A DNA stretch of 64,000 bases, from the NCBI RefSeq assembly GCF_003966265.1, contig NZ_RXNV01000001.1:1-64000 (forward strand), in the 5' to 3' direction. Numbering within the stretch: position 1 is the stretch's first letter; each line of letters starts with the position of its first letter. The notes under the pieces were generated by a model. It was not told the DNA's origin. It worked only from the letters and a program-made list of their open reading frames with translations, and did not search any database. The DNA is from Shewanella atlantica (GTDB lineage: Bacteria; Pseudomonadota; Gammaproteobacteria; Enterobacterales; Shewanellaceae). Shown here in pieces: positions 8,610 through 16,981 of the stretch. Both the position numbers and the translations under genes were made by a program.

Positions 8610-10394
8610 CTAGCTGCTTCGCATCAAATCAGCCATCTCAAGCAGTGACTGCTCGATATAGAGTTGCATCAACTCGAGTTTGTCCTGCATTGCGCTTCGA
8701 CTCGTCATATTAAAACAGATGGAGTCATTGCGTTTAAAGTAGCGGATCCCATATCCGTCATCAACAATCGGCCCGTATCCCGCCAGTTCAACACCGTAAT
8801 CTGACGTCGTGCTGGTACAAACCACGCTGTGATTCAGTGTCTGATATCCTTTATCGGTAAATATTTCCGGTAGCGTATCAATTCCAATGTCACGACCAGC
8901 CTCTTTATAGCGATATTTTAACGCCAGAAAATGGGAGTATACCCCCTGACCAAATCTGCACTCGTTTGCCCTTTCGATATGCTTGCGAGCTGCTTTAACG
9001 AGTGAATCGATTTTAGACTGAGTACTGCAGTTGGCATCGAGTATATTGTGAATAAATGCTGTCGACTCGGGCGAAACGGTATATAAGACATCGATTCGCC
9101 CATCGAGAAAGGTTCTGGTCATCACAGCTTCATAGGCACTATAGCACTTTCCATAAAGCTTATATTCAGCCAGCTGCAGTGCCAGTTGAACGAACGCATC
9201 GGGGCTCACGCCAAACTGCTTTATCTGATTTTTGCCAAACTGAGTAAAATTTAAAACCCTGGTCTGGGTATTTGCCGTGTGTTGAATAAACGAATCTGCG
9301 GCTGTACGAATTGTCTGTTTCAGCGCATCATCTAAATCAAACTCAATTTCGATGACGTTAGGGGAAATGGCCTGCATTGTCTCAACCCAAACGCTCCTTT
9401 CATCGAAAGAAATCTTATCAATAGTGTCATAGATATGTGCAATCAGGCGCAGCATCACAGAGCCATCCACCCCAGTATGTTCGAAATTCACCCCGGTCTT
9501 ACCATTTTGAAAGACGATAAACTGCAGCGACTTGTCAAAGAAACGATCCCTGCCCTCTCCATGAAGTAACTGTTTTGATACATGGGTTATCTCTTCCGGG
9601 CTGCTCTCATCCAGACATAAGACAAAAGCCGCTTCTTCGATAACTGTCATCGCTTTTTTATTGTCAGCCGAGATCTGCAGAAGTTCTGCCCGGCTGTCTG
9701 CCCAGGCGTCTCGCTGCATTGTGGTTAGCAAACCTAAGTTTTGCCCTTTACCCGGGCTAGTGAGAATGCATTCCAGATCGTATTCAATCGCCGCTGGAGA
9801 CCTGATACAACCTGTTGTATCGAGAACATCCAGCTTGTATATGCGCATACTATGCATAAGCACAATATGATTTCTGGATGATGAAACTTTAAACTCATCA
9901 GTTCCTGACAGTGCAATTCTTATTGAGGAAAAAAGGTTGTTGTACTGATTCATGCAAAGCGGCATCTCTTTCTGCATATCAGCCGTAAGCTCTTTCTTAT
10001 CAATCAGAGCGATAAAATTGTAAACGCTGGCAATTAACGCAGCTGCAATATTTGCCTGTGAGCAAGCCTCTTCATCAAGCTTACTTTTCAGGTAATAAAA
10101 TACATTACTGTTAATCACCAGAGGATCTCGTGATTCCAGATAAAGGTTTCGCCAGACGGGCGCAGACCAGCTCGATTGAGGATGTTGATTATTCCATTCA
10201 ATCAGCTCATTCTGCAGTTTTTCGCCCTCTCCGCCGGACTGCACAAACTGCTCGAGCACCTCAGTGGTCTTCATTGACTCTTCTTGGGTTAATAACGGCT
10301 CAGCCCATTCAATGAGTTTACTGCAGGTTATCTTTAAGTCCGGCACAGGCATTACTGGTAACTTGTTTTTACTGCTAAATGTGTTCCCTAACAA
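8610..10394 (-). CDS. Choline/carnitine O-acyltransferase family protein
   Basis: The family transfers acyl groups between CoA and carnitine or choline and is mainly eukaryotic. The N-terminus KLPVMPVPDLKIT matches the family's LPxLPVPxLxxT start. The catalytic His lies in VNFEHTGVDGS (His306), and the C-terminal motifs TSTTSDYG and YGPIVDDGYGIRY correspond to the carnitine-binding STS and GYG regions. Length (594) equals that of carnitine acetyltransferases. The start is a TTG at 10394, chosen because AAGGAG lies 8 nt upstream and the family N-terminus follows 11 residues later; the frame is open to 10478. There is no membrane anchor, so it is probably soluble. A BCCT-like transporter lies divergently upstream, which suggests uptake plus acylation of a trimethylammonium compound. 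Acceptor specificity is not known. Confidence 0.9.
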   Translation of the reverse strand: MLGNTFSSKNKLPVMPVPDLKITCSKLIEWAEPLLTQEESMKTTEVLEQFVQSGGEGEKLQNELIEWNNQHPQSSWSAPVWRNLYLESRDPLVINSNVFYYLKSKLDEEACSQANIAAALIASVYNFIALIDKKELTADMQKEMPLCMNQYNNLFSSIRIALSGTDEFKVSSSRNHIVLMHSMRIYKLDVLDTTGCIRSPAAIEYDLECILTSPGKGQNLGLLTTMQRDAWADSRAELLQISADNKKAMTVIEEAAFVLCLDESSPEEITHVSKQLLHGEGRDRFFDKSLQFIVFQNGKTGVNFEHTGVDGSVMLRLIAHIYDTIDKISFDERSVWVETMQAISPNVIEIEFDLDDALKQTIRTAADSFIQHTANTQTRVLNFTQFGKNQIKQFGVSPDAFVQLALQLAEYKLYGKCYSAYEAVMTRTFLDGRIDVLYTVSPESTAFIHNILDANCSTQSKIDSLVKAARKHIERANECRFGQGVYSHFLALKYRYKEAGRDIGIDTLPEIFTDKGYQTLNHSVVCTSTTSDYGVELAGYGPIVDDGYGIRYFKRNDSICFNMTSRSAMQDKLELMQLYIEQSLLEMADLMRSS

Positions 10395-10802
10395 TCTTTC
10401 GACTCCTTCGTACGAAATAGATATTTTCTGGCGAACTCTCACAAATGAACGTTGGCAAATAACTCCAGAAAAAATCACACATAATTTATGTTTGGGTAAT
10501 AAGCCGGGTTATTGGTAGTCATTCATTGAGCATAGGGCAAAGCTCAACTTATGAGGCTGCCGGCTGCGTCTATACTTATTTCCAATCAGCATAGTCTGCC
10601 GCCGAGGAGAAGGTGAGATTCCCTGTCTTTCCTTCCTTGTTTCAATCAATGCAGTTTGAGTGATTTGCTTGGGATAAAACCTACTGTCGAAATCGAATGT
10701 TCAACTACCACCCACAAAATAATTACAGTCAAAATAATTTTAGCTGTAATCACTGAGTAATTTTCGTTTCAACAAAAACAACCAAAACCCTGTTCAAACC
10801 CT

Positions 10803-10831
10803 GTAACCCAGCGCTTTTTGACCCGTATAAT
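10803..10831 (+). promoter_or_regulatory. Candidate sigma70 promoter for the BCCT-like gene
   Basis: A perfect TATAAT (10826-10831) is preceded by a weak -35 (TGTAAC, about 10802-10807). Transcription would start near 10838 and give a leader of about 470 nt before the ATG at 11309. The -10 is convincing; the assignment to this gene is by position. Confidence 0.45.
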
Positions 10832-10924
10832 ACGCTTAACTCGCTTCAATTCCAGTCCAGTTGGTTATTACTCAACACTGATCACGTTCGAGTCAACACT
10901 TGATAGTTAGAACACTAATCATTA

Positions 10925-10962
10925 GAATCGTTATTAATTGATCGTTCAATTAATAACGATTC
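10925..10962. repeat. Perfect 16-bp inverted repeat
   Basis: GAATCGTTATTAATTG (10925-10940) and CAATTAATAACGATTC (10947-10962) are exact reverse complements with a 6-nt loop. The repeat lies in the region between the acyltransferase and the BCCT-like gene. It could be a protein operator or an RNA hairpin. Confidence 0.8.
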
Positions 10963-11176
10963 AAGTGGAAATTGAAATAATTTATGCCAATATTTTCGAT
11001 GAAATGCGTCTGACAACAGCAGCTTATTGATGAATTAAAGCAGGCATGACTGATAGGGACTTCAGACAAAACACTGTCTCCTTTTAAAACTGCCCACAAT
11101 TACAATTTCAGGGTACGCGGCCAACCTAAACGAAACAGGTGCATGGCCTGCTCAGTCAGGTTCAATCTTTCAGGGT

Positions 11177-11202
11177 TTAAGTATCGTCATCACGATACTT
11201 AA
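11177..11202 (+). repeat. Perfect 11-bp hairpin in the BCCT leader
   Basis: TTAAGTATCGT, loop CATC, ACGATACTTAA lies about 107 nt upstream of the ATG at 11309. No U-run follows, so it is not a factor-independent terminator. Confidence 0.75.
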
Positions 11203-11308
11203 GGGTTGAGGGAAGAAACTGCCTTTTTAAAATGCATAATCGCATTTTCCAACAACAAAACAACAGGTTAACTATGCTTCCCAATAATATCCACCCAGGG
11301 GTTAAATA

Positions 11309-12526
11309 ATGACTACTTGGTTATCAATCGGCATTTTATTTACCTTTGCCGCAATAGCGTTTGTTATTTACCGTTGGGGTAATATGAAGTGTATTGGTGT
11401 CACTCCGGTACGTAAATTTACCTTCATCGCCATTCTCTTTACCTCAGGCTTAGATGTCGGATTAATCATGTTCCCGTTAACCGAGTTTGCGGGTTATGCC
11501 GATTTGGCAACCAGCCCTGAATATGGTTTTAGTAACCCCTTAGCCATCGAATTTGGTTTTTGGGCTTTCTTCATCTGGGCATTCTACTTTTTAACCTGTT
11601 TCTACTTTTGTGTAATTGAACCAAGAGTTAAGTTTTTCGAAATTCCGTTAATTAAGTTTATTAACAACTTAGTCATTATCGGCACCTGTGCCTTTACTGC
11701 CTACCTGTTACTCACTAACCTGCCCTGGTATTTACCTGACTTAGGTGACGGTGAAACCATTGTTGGCAGCTTCTACTTAATTGTATTTCTGGTGATTGCT
11801 GCGGCCGTGTATTCGAGTACAAATATTCGTTACGTCCGAATTTTAAGCCTGAGCAGCAGTTGGTTATTTTTGGGCTTAATCGCATTAATGTGGGCAGGTG
11901 CATTTTTATCTGATAACTCGAGTGTTGGTGAATTTTTCACGACTTTCGCTTTATTAGGCGACTACTTCACCAATCTGCATAACTTTATATTACCGATTAA
12001 TGATTATCATGAATTTTACCTGTTCTGGTGGTTTGCGTGGAGCATCATGATTGGTCAATTTACCGCACGTTTTGTTGGCGGAATGAGAACCTATCAAGTA
12101 TTAATCGCAATGATGGTATTCCCCTCTATCCCGATCGCTATCTGGTTCAGCGTACTCTATTACTACAGCGCTAACGCCATCTCGACGGCAGGCTTCTATA
12201 ATCTGGCGATGGTGATCGTTGGTATCACATTTGTCATCAACTCACTCGATTCATTAGTTCGCCTTTATACCGACAACTTAAATCTGACCGTACAACGGTT
12301 CGGTAAAGTGCGTTATATCATCGGCAATATTGCTTTATTAAGCGCACTAACGTTGTTGTTTAAATTAGACTTCCTACAAATTCAGTGGGTTGGCGCATTA
12401 GCGATAGGGTTAATTTTAGGATGCTTCGGTTATATCCTATTGACTCATTATCAAAAGGTCGTTGAGATTGAGCGCTCACCAAAGGCGAACAAAATAGACT
12501 TTACTAAGATTGAACTCGCAAACTGA
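11309..12526 (+). CDS. Divergent BCCT-family transporter (betaine/carnitine/choline)
   Basis: This 405-residue polytopic membrane protein has about 11 hydrophobic segments. The segment FYLFWWFAWSIMIGQFTARFVGGMRTYQ matches the BCCT hallmark (W-rich TM8 followed by G-x-F-x-A-R-x-x-x-G-x-R-T), and SGLDVGLIMFPLTEF resembles the BCCT GAGLLFWGVAEP segment. It is shorter than typical members (about 500 residues or more), and the glycine-rich TM3 motif is altered, so substrate and coupling ion are uncertain. The neighbouring carnitine acyltransferase makes a trimethylammonium substrate plausible. An ATG with an AGGGG-type ribosome-binding site starts it, and a strong terminator follows. Confidence 0.78.
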   Translation: MTTWLSIGILFTFAAIAFVIYRWGNMKCIGVTPVRKFTFIAILFTSGLDVGLIMFPLTEFAGYADLATSPEYGFSNPLAIEFGFWAFFIWAFYFLTCFYFCVIEPRVKFFEIPLIKFINNLVIIGTCAFTAYLLLTNLPWYLPDLGDGETIVGSFYLIVFLVIAAAVYSSTNIRYVRILSLSSSWLFLGLIALMWAGAFLSDNSSVGEFFTTFALLGDYFTNLHNFILPINDYHEFYLFWWFAWSIMIGQFTARFVGGMRTYQVLIAMMVFPSIPIAIWFSVLYYYSANAISTAGFYNLAMVIVGITFVINSLDSLVRLYTDNLNLTVQRFGKVRYIIGNIALLSALTLLFKLDFLQIQWVGALAIGLILGCFGYILLTHYQKVVEIERSPKANKIDFTKIELAN

Positions 12527-12668
12527 CAAAGGTTTTAGCCGTTGGGTTACTGTTTTTTAAACTGCCGGGTTAATTTAGGCTTTAATCCGGCAGTTGAAGA
12601 TAGAGGTAAGAGCAGTACTTTCTGCTTCACAACCCTATAGTTTATAAGAAAATTTTGTACATAGACTG

Positions 12669-12708
12669 AAAAATCAGAATAATGTCAGGCATTATTCTGA
12701 TTTTTTTA
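12669..12708 (+). terminator. Strong rho-independent terminator
   Basis: AAAAATCAGAATAATG (12669-12684), loop TCAGG, CATTATTCTGATTTTTTT (12690 onward) form a 16-bp stem with a T-run. It is placed after the BCCT-like gene and just before the MarR gene. Confidence 0.85.
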
Positions 12709-12770
12709 ATTTTGCGCATGAGTCTTATGATAATTTCTGTTATTGTACGCAAAAATTCAGGGGGGGAATT

Positions 12771-13253
12771 ATGGAAAAGTACGACCAACTATTAATTTCA
12801 CTGCGCCGTGTGATTCGAGCCATCAGCATACACTCTCGGCAGTTAAATAAAGAGTCTGGATTGACCGGTCCGCAGTTAATGGTAATGCGCAAAATTGGTG
12901 AACTTGACGCGCCGCTTGCAAAGCAGGTTGCTAAAGAGATCACTCTAAGCCCGGCAACTGTTACAACGATTCTCGACAGACTCGAAAGCCGTAACTTAGT
13001 CATCAGAACACGCAGTGAAACTGATAAACGCAAAGTGCACTTATCGTTAAGTGAAGCTGGCCAGACGCTATTAGTCGACTCGCCAAGACCACTTCAAGAG
13101 CATTTTATTAAACGCTATCAAAACCTTGAAGAGTGGGAACAAAGCCAGTTGCTTTCAGCCGTAGAGCGTATTGCATCTATGATGGATGCCGACGAGCTAG
13201 ATGCTGCACCAGTATTATTGGTAGGACAAATTCAAGCCGATGAGTCTTTGTAA
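12771..13253 (+). CDS. MarR-family transcriptional regulator
   Basis: This 160-residue winged-helix regulator has helices 1-2 (LLISLRRVIRAISIHSRQLNKESGL), the recognition segment LAKQVAKEITLSPATVTTILDRLESRNLV, and the wing with the conserved Asp/Arg pair (RTRSETDKRKVHLSLSEAG). The ATG follows an AGGGGGG ribosome-binding site. MarR proteins usually repress a nearby transporter or enzyme gene and respond to small ligands. The BCCT-like and acyltransferase genes just upstream are likely targets, and the perfect inverted repeats at 10925-10962 are possible operators, but this is inference. Confidence 0.92.
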   Translation: MEKYDQLLISLRRVIRAISIHSRQLNKESGLTGPQLMVMRKIGELDAPLAKQVAKEITLSPATVTTILDRLESRNLVIRTRSETDKRKVHLSLSEAGQTLLVDSPRPLQEHFIKRYQNLEEWEQSQLLSAVERIASMMDADELDAAPVLLVGQIQADESL

Positions 13254-13355
13254 TAGATATTACAAAGACCGTCTACTTATGCTGCGGGTAATACACCCGC
13301 TTCAGTGATTAACTGACTTCTACGCCCCACGCTTACCTATAACTGATAAGATTGA

Positions 13356-13426
13356 CCACTATAATGGTCTACCCCACAAAAATAAGCCCTTCGCATACAA
13401 CGAGATATGCAATGATAGTATGGGCT
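13356..13426 (+). repeat. Intergenic hairpin repeat, copy A
   Basis: This 70-bp segment is similar to one at 20619-20688. Both read CTAATAGTCTACCC-like DNA followed by TAAGCCCTTCG, a short variable part, and TGATAGTATGGGC. AGCCC (13385) and GGGCT (13422) close a hairpin with an inner GCATA/TATGC stem. The function is unknown. Confidence 0.6.
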
Positions 13427-13482
13427 TCTGTAATATAAAGCTCCAAGCTGACTACGTTTTTCTTGGTGTGGGCAGCAAAAAA

Positions 13483-13588
13483 CCTCTCTATAGCGTTAAA
13501 TAAAGCCTGCTTAAGGGGTCTTGAACTGACAATCATGAGTGTCTTGTTTATTTATTAGTTTTGTCTTTTAAACCTTGCTTTTGTCACT
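13483..13588 (+). repeat. Intergenic repeat upstream of the PLD gene
   Basis: A segment of about 106 bp is clearly related to 19085-19193. Both have CCTCTCTATAGC, TTTAAAT-like DNA, AAGCCTG, GACAAT, GTCTTG, TTATTTAT and a terminal GTCACT. The copies lie upstream of two envelope-protein genes, so they may be promoter regions moved by duplication. Confidence 0.55.
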
Positions 13589-13635
13589 ATTCGTAGCTTA
13601 AATAATATTTAACAATAATTTGTAAGGAAATGATT

Positions 13636-15183
13636 GTGCTTAAAAATATCATCCTCCTGTTACCCATTATCTTTTTATTTTCCTGTGCTAGTCTGCCGGA
13701 CAATACCAGCAGTAAAAGTTACGCGATGAGTAAATCTCAAGAAAGTCAATTAACAATGGAACTTGATGAGGAACGTAGGCTGCTCGGCTTAAACAATGAT
13801 GATGCGTTAATGATGCTGCTTGAAGATGGTGTTGATGCTTTTGTAGCTCGAGTTTCCCTGATTAATGCGGCACAAAAGAGCGTCGATCTGCAATATTATC
13901 AATATCATTCTGACTTAAGTGGAAGACTATTAACGGCAGCCTTATGGCAGGCTGCTGAGCGAGGGGTGCGCATACGTTTACTTGTAGATGATATGGATTT
14001 AGCCGGCAAGGATATTGATATAGCTAAAGTAAATTCTCACCCAAATTTCGAAGTGCGCATTTTCAATCCGTTTCTACGTGACAAAAAGCGCACTCGGCAA
14101 TTAATTACAGGCTTTGGTTCAGTAACACGTCGAATGCACAACAAAACATTCACGGTAGACAGCAGCATATCCATTTTAGGCGGGCGTAATGTAGGTGACC
14201 AATATTATGGCGCGCACTCAGATGTAGCTTTTGGTGATTTAGACATTGCTTTTACAGGCAGCGTTGTACAAGAGGTTCAAACTTCTTTTGACTTATATTG
14301 GAACAGTGAAATCACCTACGGCATCAATTTATTAAATGATTACCAACCATCAAAAAATGACGTGCATGAAGTCAGTCAAATTTTAGAGTCCTTTATAGAG
14401 GAGCAGAAAAACTCTCAATATGCACGCGCACTACGTAAAAACGACTTATTAAGTTTAGTAAAAAAAAATAAAGTAAATGAATATATAGGTAATGCAGAAG
14501 TCTTATATGATGATCCATTAAAAATTGTCTCTTCACGTGAAAAAACTGAATACCACTTAACTCCCAAATTACGCCCTTACGTGGAAAATGCAAAAGATGA
14601 AATCGTAATCGTTTCACCTTACTTTGTGCCAGGGGATGAAGGTGTTGCACTATTTGGCGATCTGGTAAAAAAAGGCGTAAAAGTTAGAGTTTTAACCAAC
14701 TCGATGAAATCTAATGATGTCACCATAGTACACTCTGGATATTCAAAATATCGACAAGAATTATTATCGCTTGGTGTGGAATTATATGAAGTAGACAGTG
14801 CCCGTATAGGTATATTAAAAAAATATACAGATGAAGCAGATTCATCAACCGCATCGAAACTCACCTTACATGCGAAGTATTTTGTCATTGACCGCAAAAT
14901 TACTTTTATTGGGTCAATGAATCTCGACCCTCGTTCACGCAGTGAAAACACAGAAATTGGTGTAATTGCAGAGTCCAAAAAATTAGGTGCCTTTATTGTT
15001 GAAGATTTTGACAGTATCGTTAAAGATGGTGCTTTTACACTATCACTTAAAGAAGGTGAGATTATCTGGACTCAAAAGATTGGAGACGAAATAAAGACCT
15101 ATGACAATGATCCTTACAGCAGTTGGTGGGATCGCTTCAAAAACGGTTTATTGCAATGGTTACCTGTCGAGTCACAACTTTAA
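13636..15183 (+). CDS. Phospholipase D / ClsC-like cardiolipin synthase lipoprotein
   Basis: The protein has two HKD motifs: MHNKTFTVD with ILGGRNVGDQY (near residue 170) and LHAKYFVID with FIGSMNLDPRS (near 415). The first half closely resembles E. coli ClsC/YmdC (SVDLQYYQYHSDLSGRLL, VRIRLLVDDMD, FEVRIFNPF). ClsC makes cardiolipin from phosphatidylglycerol and phosphatidylethanolamine, but other PLD enzymes are possible. The N-terminus has a lipobox (FLFSCAS), so it is probably anchored to a membrane facing the periplasm. GTG at 13636 is chosen because AAGGA lies 7 nt upstream; the ATG at 13630 would leave only 1 nt. The gene is AT-rich, like its neighbours. Confidence 0.88.
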   Translation: MLKNIILLLPIIFLFSCASLPDNTSSKSYAMSKSQESQLTMELDEERRLLGLNNDDALMMLLEDGVDAFVARVSLINAAQKSVDLQYYQYHSDLSGRLLTAALWQAAERGVRIRLLVDDMDLAGKDIDIAKVNSHPNFEVRIFNPFLRDKKRTRQLITGFGSVTRRMHNKTFTVDSSISILGGRNVGDQYYGAHSDVAFGDLDIAFTGSVVQEVQTSFDLYWNSEITYGINLLNDYQPSKNDVHEVSQILESFIEEQKNSQYARALRKNDLLSLVKKNKVNEYIGNAEVLYDDPLKIVSSREKTEYHLTPKLRPYVENAKDEIVIVSPYFVPGDEGVALFGDLVKKGVKVRVLTNSMKSNDVTIVHSGYSKYRQELLSLGVELYEVDSARIGILKKYTDEADSSTASKLTLHAKYFVIDRKITFIGSMNLDPRSRSENTEIGVIAESKKLGAFIVEDFDSIVKDGAFTLSLKEGEIIWTQKIGDEIKTYDNDPYSSWWDRFKNGLLQWLPVESQL

Positions 15184-15194
15184 GGTATTAACTG

Positions 15195-15338
15195 TCATGA
15201 AGGTAGCATTCTGTCGAGAGGCATGGCGAATGAGGTATCTGAACTTGTTTCTGCCTCGAACTCTTGCCAAAGCTCCATAAGCTTTTCATCTTGATTTTCA
15301 AGTAGAAGAGCAACTATACGCCTTGCAACCTTTGGATT
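15195..15338 (-). pseudogene. Remnant of an HD-domain phosphohydrolase (YfbR/HDDC2-like)
   Basis: Translated on the minus strand, the fragment reads NPKVARRIVALLLENQDEKL, then MELWQEFEAETSSDTSFAMP and LDRMLPS before a stop codon. The LW-x-EFE-x-x-x-T-x(4)-FA-x-x-LDR-x-x-P pattern is the C-terminal helix of HD phosphohydrolases of the 5'-deoxynucleotidase type. A TAA stop lies directly upstream in frame, so only about 47 codons remain. I saw no other part of the gene nearby. Confidence 0.5.
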
Positions 15339-15486
15339 TTGTTATTCTTAAGCATGTTTTTCGGGTGAAATCACGCGAGCTGTTTTCTATTCATTCCCGA
15401 AATATAAAGACGACATTGGTAATGCAAAGAAGAGAAATACCCCCTAAAATCTACTTATAATGAATTTTATTTGATTAGGTAGAATA

Positions 15487-16827
15487 ATGAAACTGCTAGT
15501 CAAGTCAGCGCAACACTTTGCAACCCAAGCTCACACCCAAATAAACCACTTAAGGAAGTATACAAAACAGCCTTATCAAATGCATTTGAAGAGGGTGGCA
15601 CAAACCGTATCTGAAATAACAGATGACCCAGAGATCATTGCAGCAGCCTGGTTGCATGATACCGTTGAAGATACCCCAGCAACATTTGAAGATATTGAAT
15701 TAAATTTTGGTTCTCGGGTTGTACAGTTTGTTTTTGATCTGACTGATGTGAGTCGCCCAAGTGATGGCAGTCGTGCCCTACGTAAAGCAATAGACCGCGA
15801 ACACCTTAGCCAAGCATCCCCTGCAGCCAAAACTATAAAACTTGCAGATTTACTAGATAATTGCGCCGACATTTGTAAACATGATGAACGATTTGGACGA
15901 GTGTTTGTTGTTGAAATGCAGCAATTATTGCCTCATTTAGTTGACGGGGATGAACGTCTTTATCGACGGGCTGAGCGCCTTTGCAGTAAGTGGGCTGAAA
16001 AATGGTCCATACCTCCTTCTTCCGGGGCTGCATGGGTAGAGCTCCCTGCTCTCCATGCGACGAGAGATCTATTTTCAAATCGTAAATTACAACGGCTGTT
16101 TGGTGAAATGTTTAGCGCACGGGATGTTGCTGAATCTCTCCCTTCTTATGACTGGGATATTTCCGAAAATGAATTGTTGCATCTCCTGAACAACAGCGAT
16201 ATTTCTGTAATAGGTTTAAGGAAGTCAGGGTTTGTTTATGGTTATGTTTTGTTGGATGAAACAAACAAAAAGCCAGCATGTCTTAAACGACGTTTTATGG
16301 ATGCCCAATTAGTTGATATAGATACCCCTTTATTAAATGTTATTGCCACTCTTGTGCATCATCAGTTTTGTTTTGTTAGCAGTATGGGACAGGTGGCAGG
16401 TGTTATTTCCAGAAATGATATTCAAAAACCTGCCGTCCGTATGTGGCTCTTTGGTTTAATCACCTTAACCGAACAATATATGGCCGAGCAGATTAAGCTT
16501 ATTTGGCCTAATGATAAGTGGTTTAAGTTTACAAGCTCAGCTAGGCTGGCGAAAGCCAAAGAACTTAAAGAAGAGCGAGAACGTAGAGGGCAGAAGTGTG
16601 ACTTGCTTGATTGTGTCCAGTTATCAGATAAAGCCCTTATTCTTATTGAAGACCCAGGTTATATGGAACTATTTGGTTTTAGTTCAAGGCGAGAAGCCAA
16701 AACTGCAATTAAAGAAGTAGAGTCTCTACGCAATAATTTAGCTCACGGACAAGATATTATTTCATATGATTGGCCACAAATTATTAGAATGACATCAAGA
16801 GTAAATGAAACACTATCTAATCGTTAA
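15487..16827 (+). CDS. HD alarmone-hydrolase-like domain + CBS pair + HEPN-like C-terminus
   Basis: This 446-residue fusion is probably cytosolic. Residues 1-165 match the SpoT/Mesh1 HD hydrolase fold: His33 (QMHLKRV), His57-Asp58 with Glu61-Asp62 (WLHDTVEDTPATFEDIE) and Asp121 with Asn125 (IKLADLLDNCAD). This is the metal and catalytic set used to remove pyrophosphate from (p)ppGpp. Residues 205-315 look like a pair of CBS domains (ending FCFVSSMGQVAGVISRND), which usually bind adenine nucleotides. Residues 320-446 are helical and end in VESLRNNLAHGQ, whose R-x4-H (Arg415, His420) is the HEPN ribonuclease signature. The combination suggests nucleotide sensing coupled to RNA cleavage or its control. 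No synthetase domain is present. Domain calls are by eye; the HD part is the firmest. Confidence 0.75.
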   Translation: MKLLVKSAQHFATQAHTQINHLRKYTKQPYQMHLKRVAQTVSEITDDPEIIAAAWLHDTVEDTPATFEDIELNFGSRVVQFVFDLTDVSRPSDGSRALRKAIDREHLSQASPAAKTIKLADLLDNCADICKHDERFGRVFVVEMQQLLPHLVDGDERLYRRAERLCSKWAEKWSIPPSSGAAWVELPALHATRDLFSNRKLQRLFGEMFSARDVAESLPSYDWDISENELLHLLNNSDISVIGLRKSGFVYGYVLLDETNKKPACLKRRFMDAQLVDIDTPLLNVIATLVHHQFCFVSSMGQVAGVISRNDIQKPAVRMWLFGLITLTEQYMAEQIKLIWPNDKWFKFTSSARLAKAKELKEERERRGQKCDLLDCVQLSDKALILIEDPGYMELFGFSSRREAKTAIKEVESLRNNLAHGQDIISYDWPQIIRMTSRVNETLSNR

Positions 16828-16981
16828 GTTAAATATAGTGAATAACAGGGCTACACAACAGTGATATCATCGATGACGTCAATTTTTAAAGTTATTACCA
16901 ACTGCAAAAATGACTTAAAGGAAGTCATACAAAAAATCATCCATCATTGTACAACCTGTAAATTAAAATAGTTTCCAAGCA

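Larger units (their letters stand above)
10838..11308 (+). promoter_or_regulatory. Long structured 5' leader of the BCCT-like gene
   Basis: This stretch of about 470 nt has no coding frame but several exact or near-exact hairpins. A 16-bp perfect inverted repeat lies at 10925-10962. A two-step stem lies near 11118-11148 (GGCCA/TGGCC enclosing ACCT/AGGT). A perfect 11-bp stem with loop CATC lies at 11177-11202. The arrangement looks like a cis-acting RNA or a set of operators. I do not recognise it as a known riboswitch class. Confidence 0.45.
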
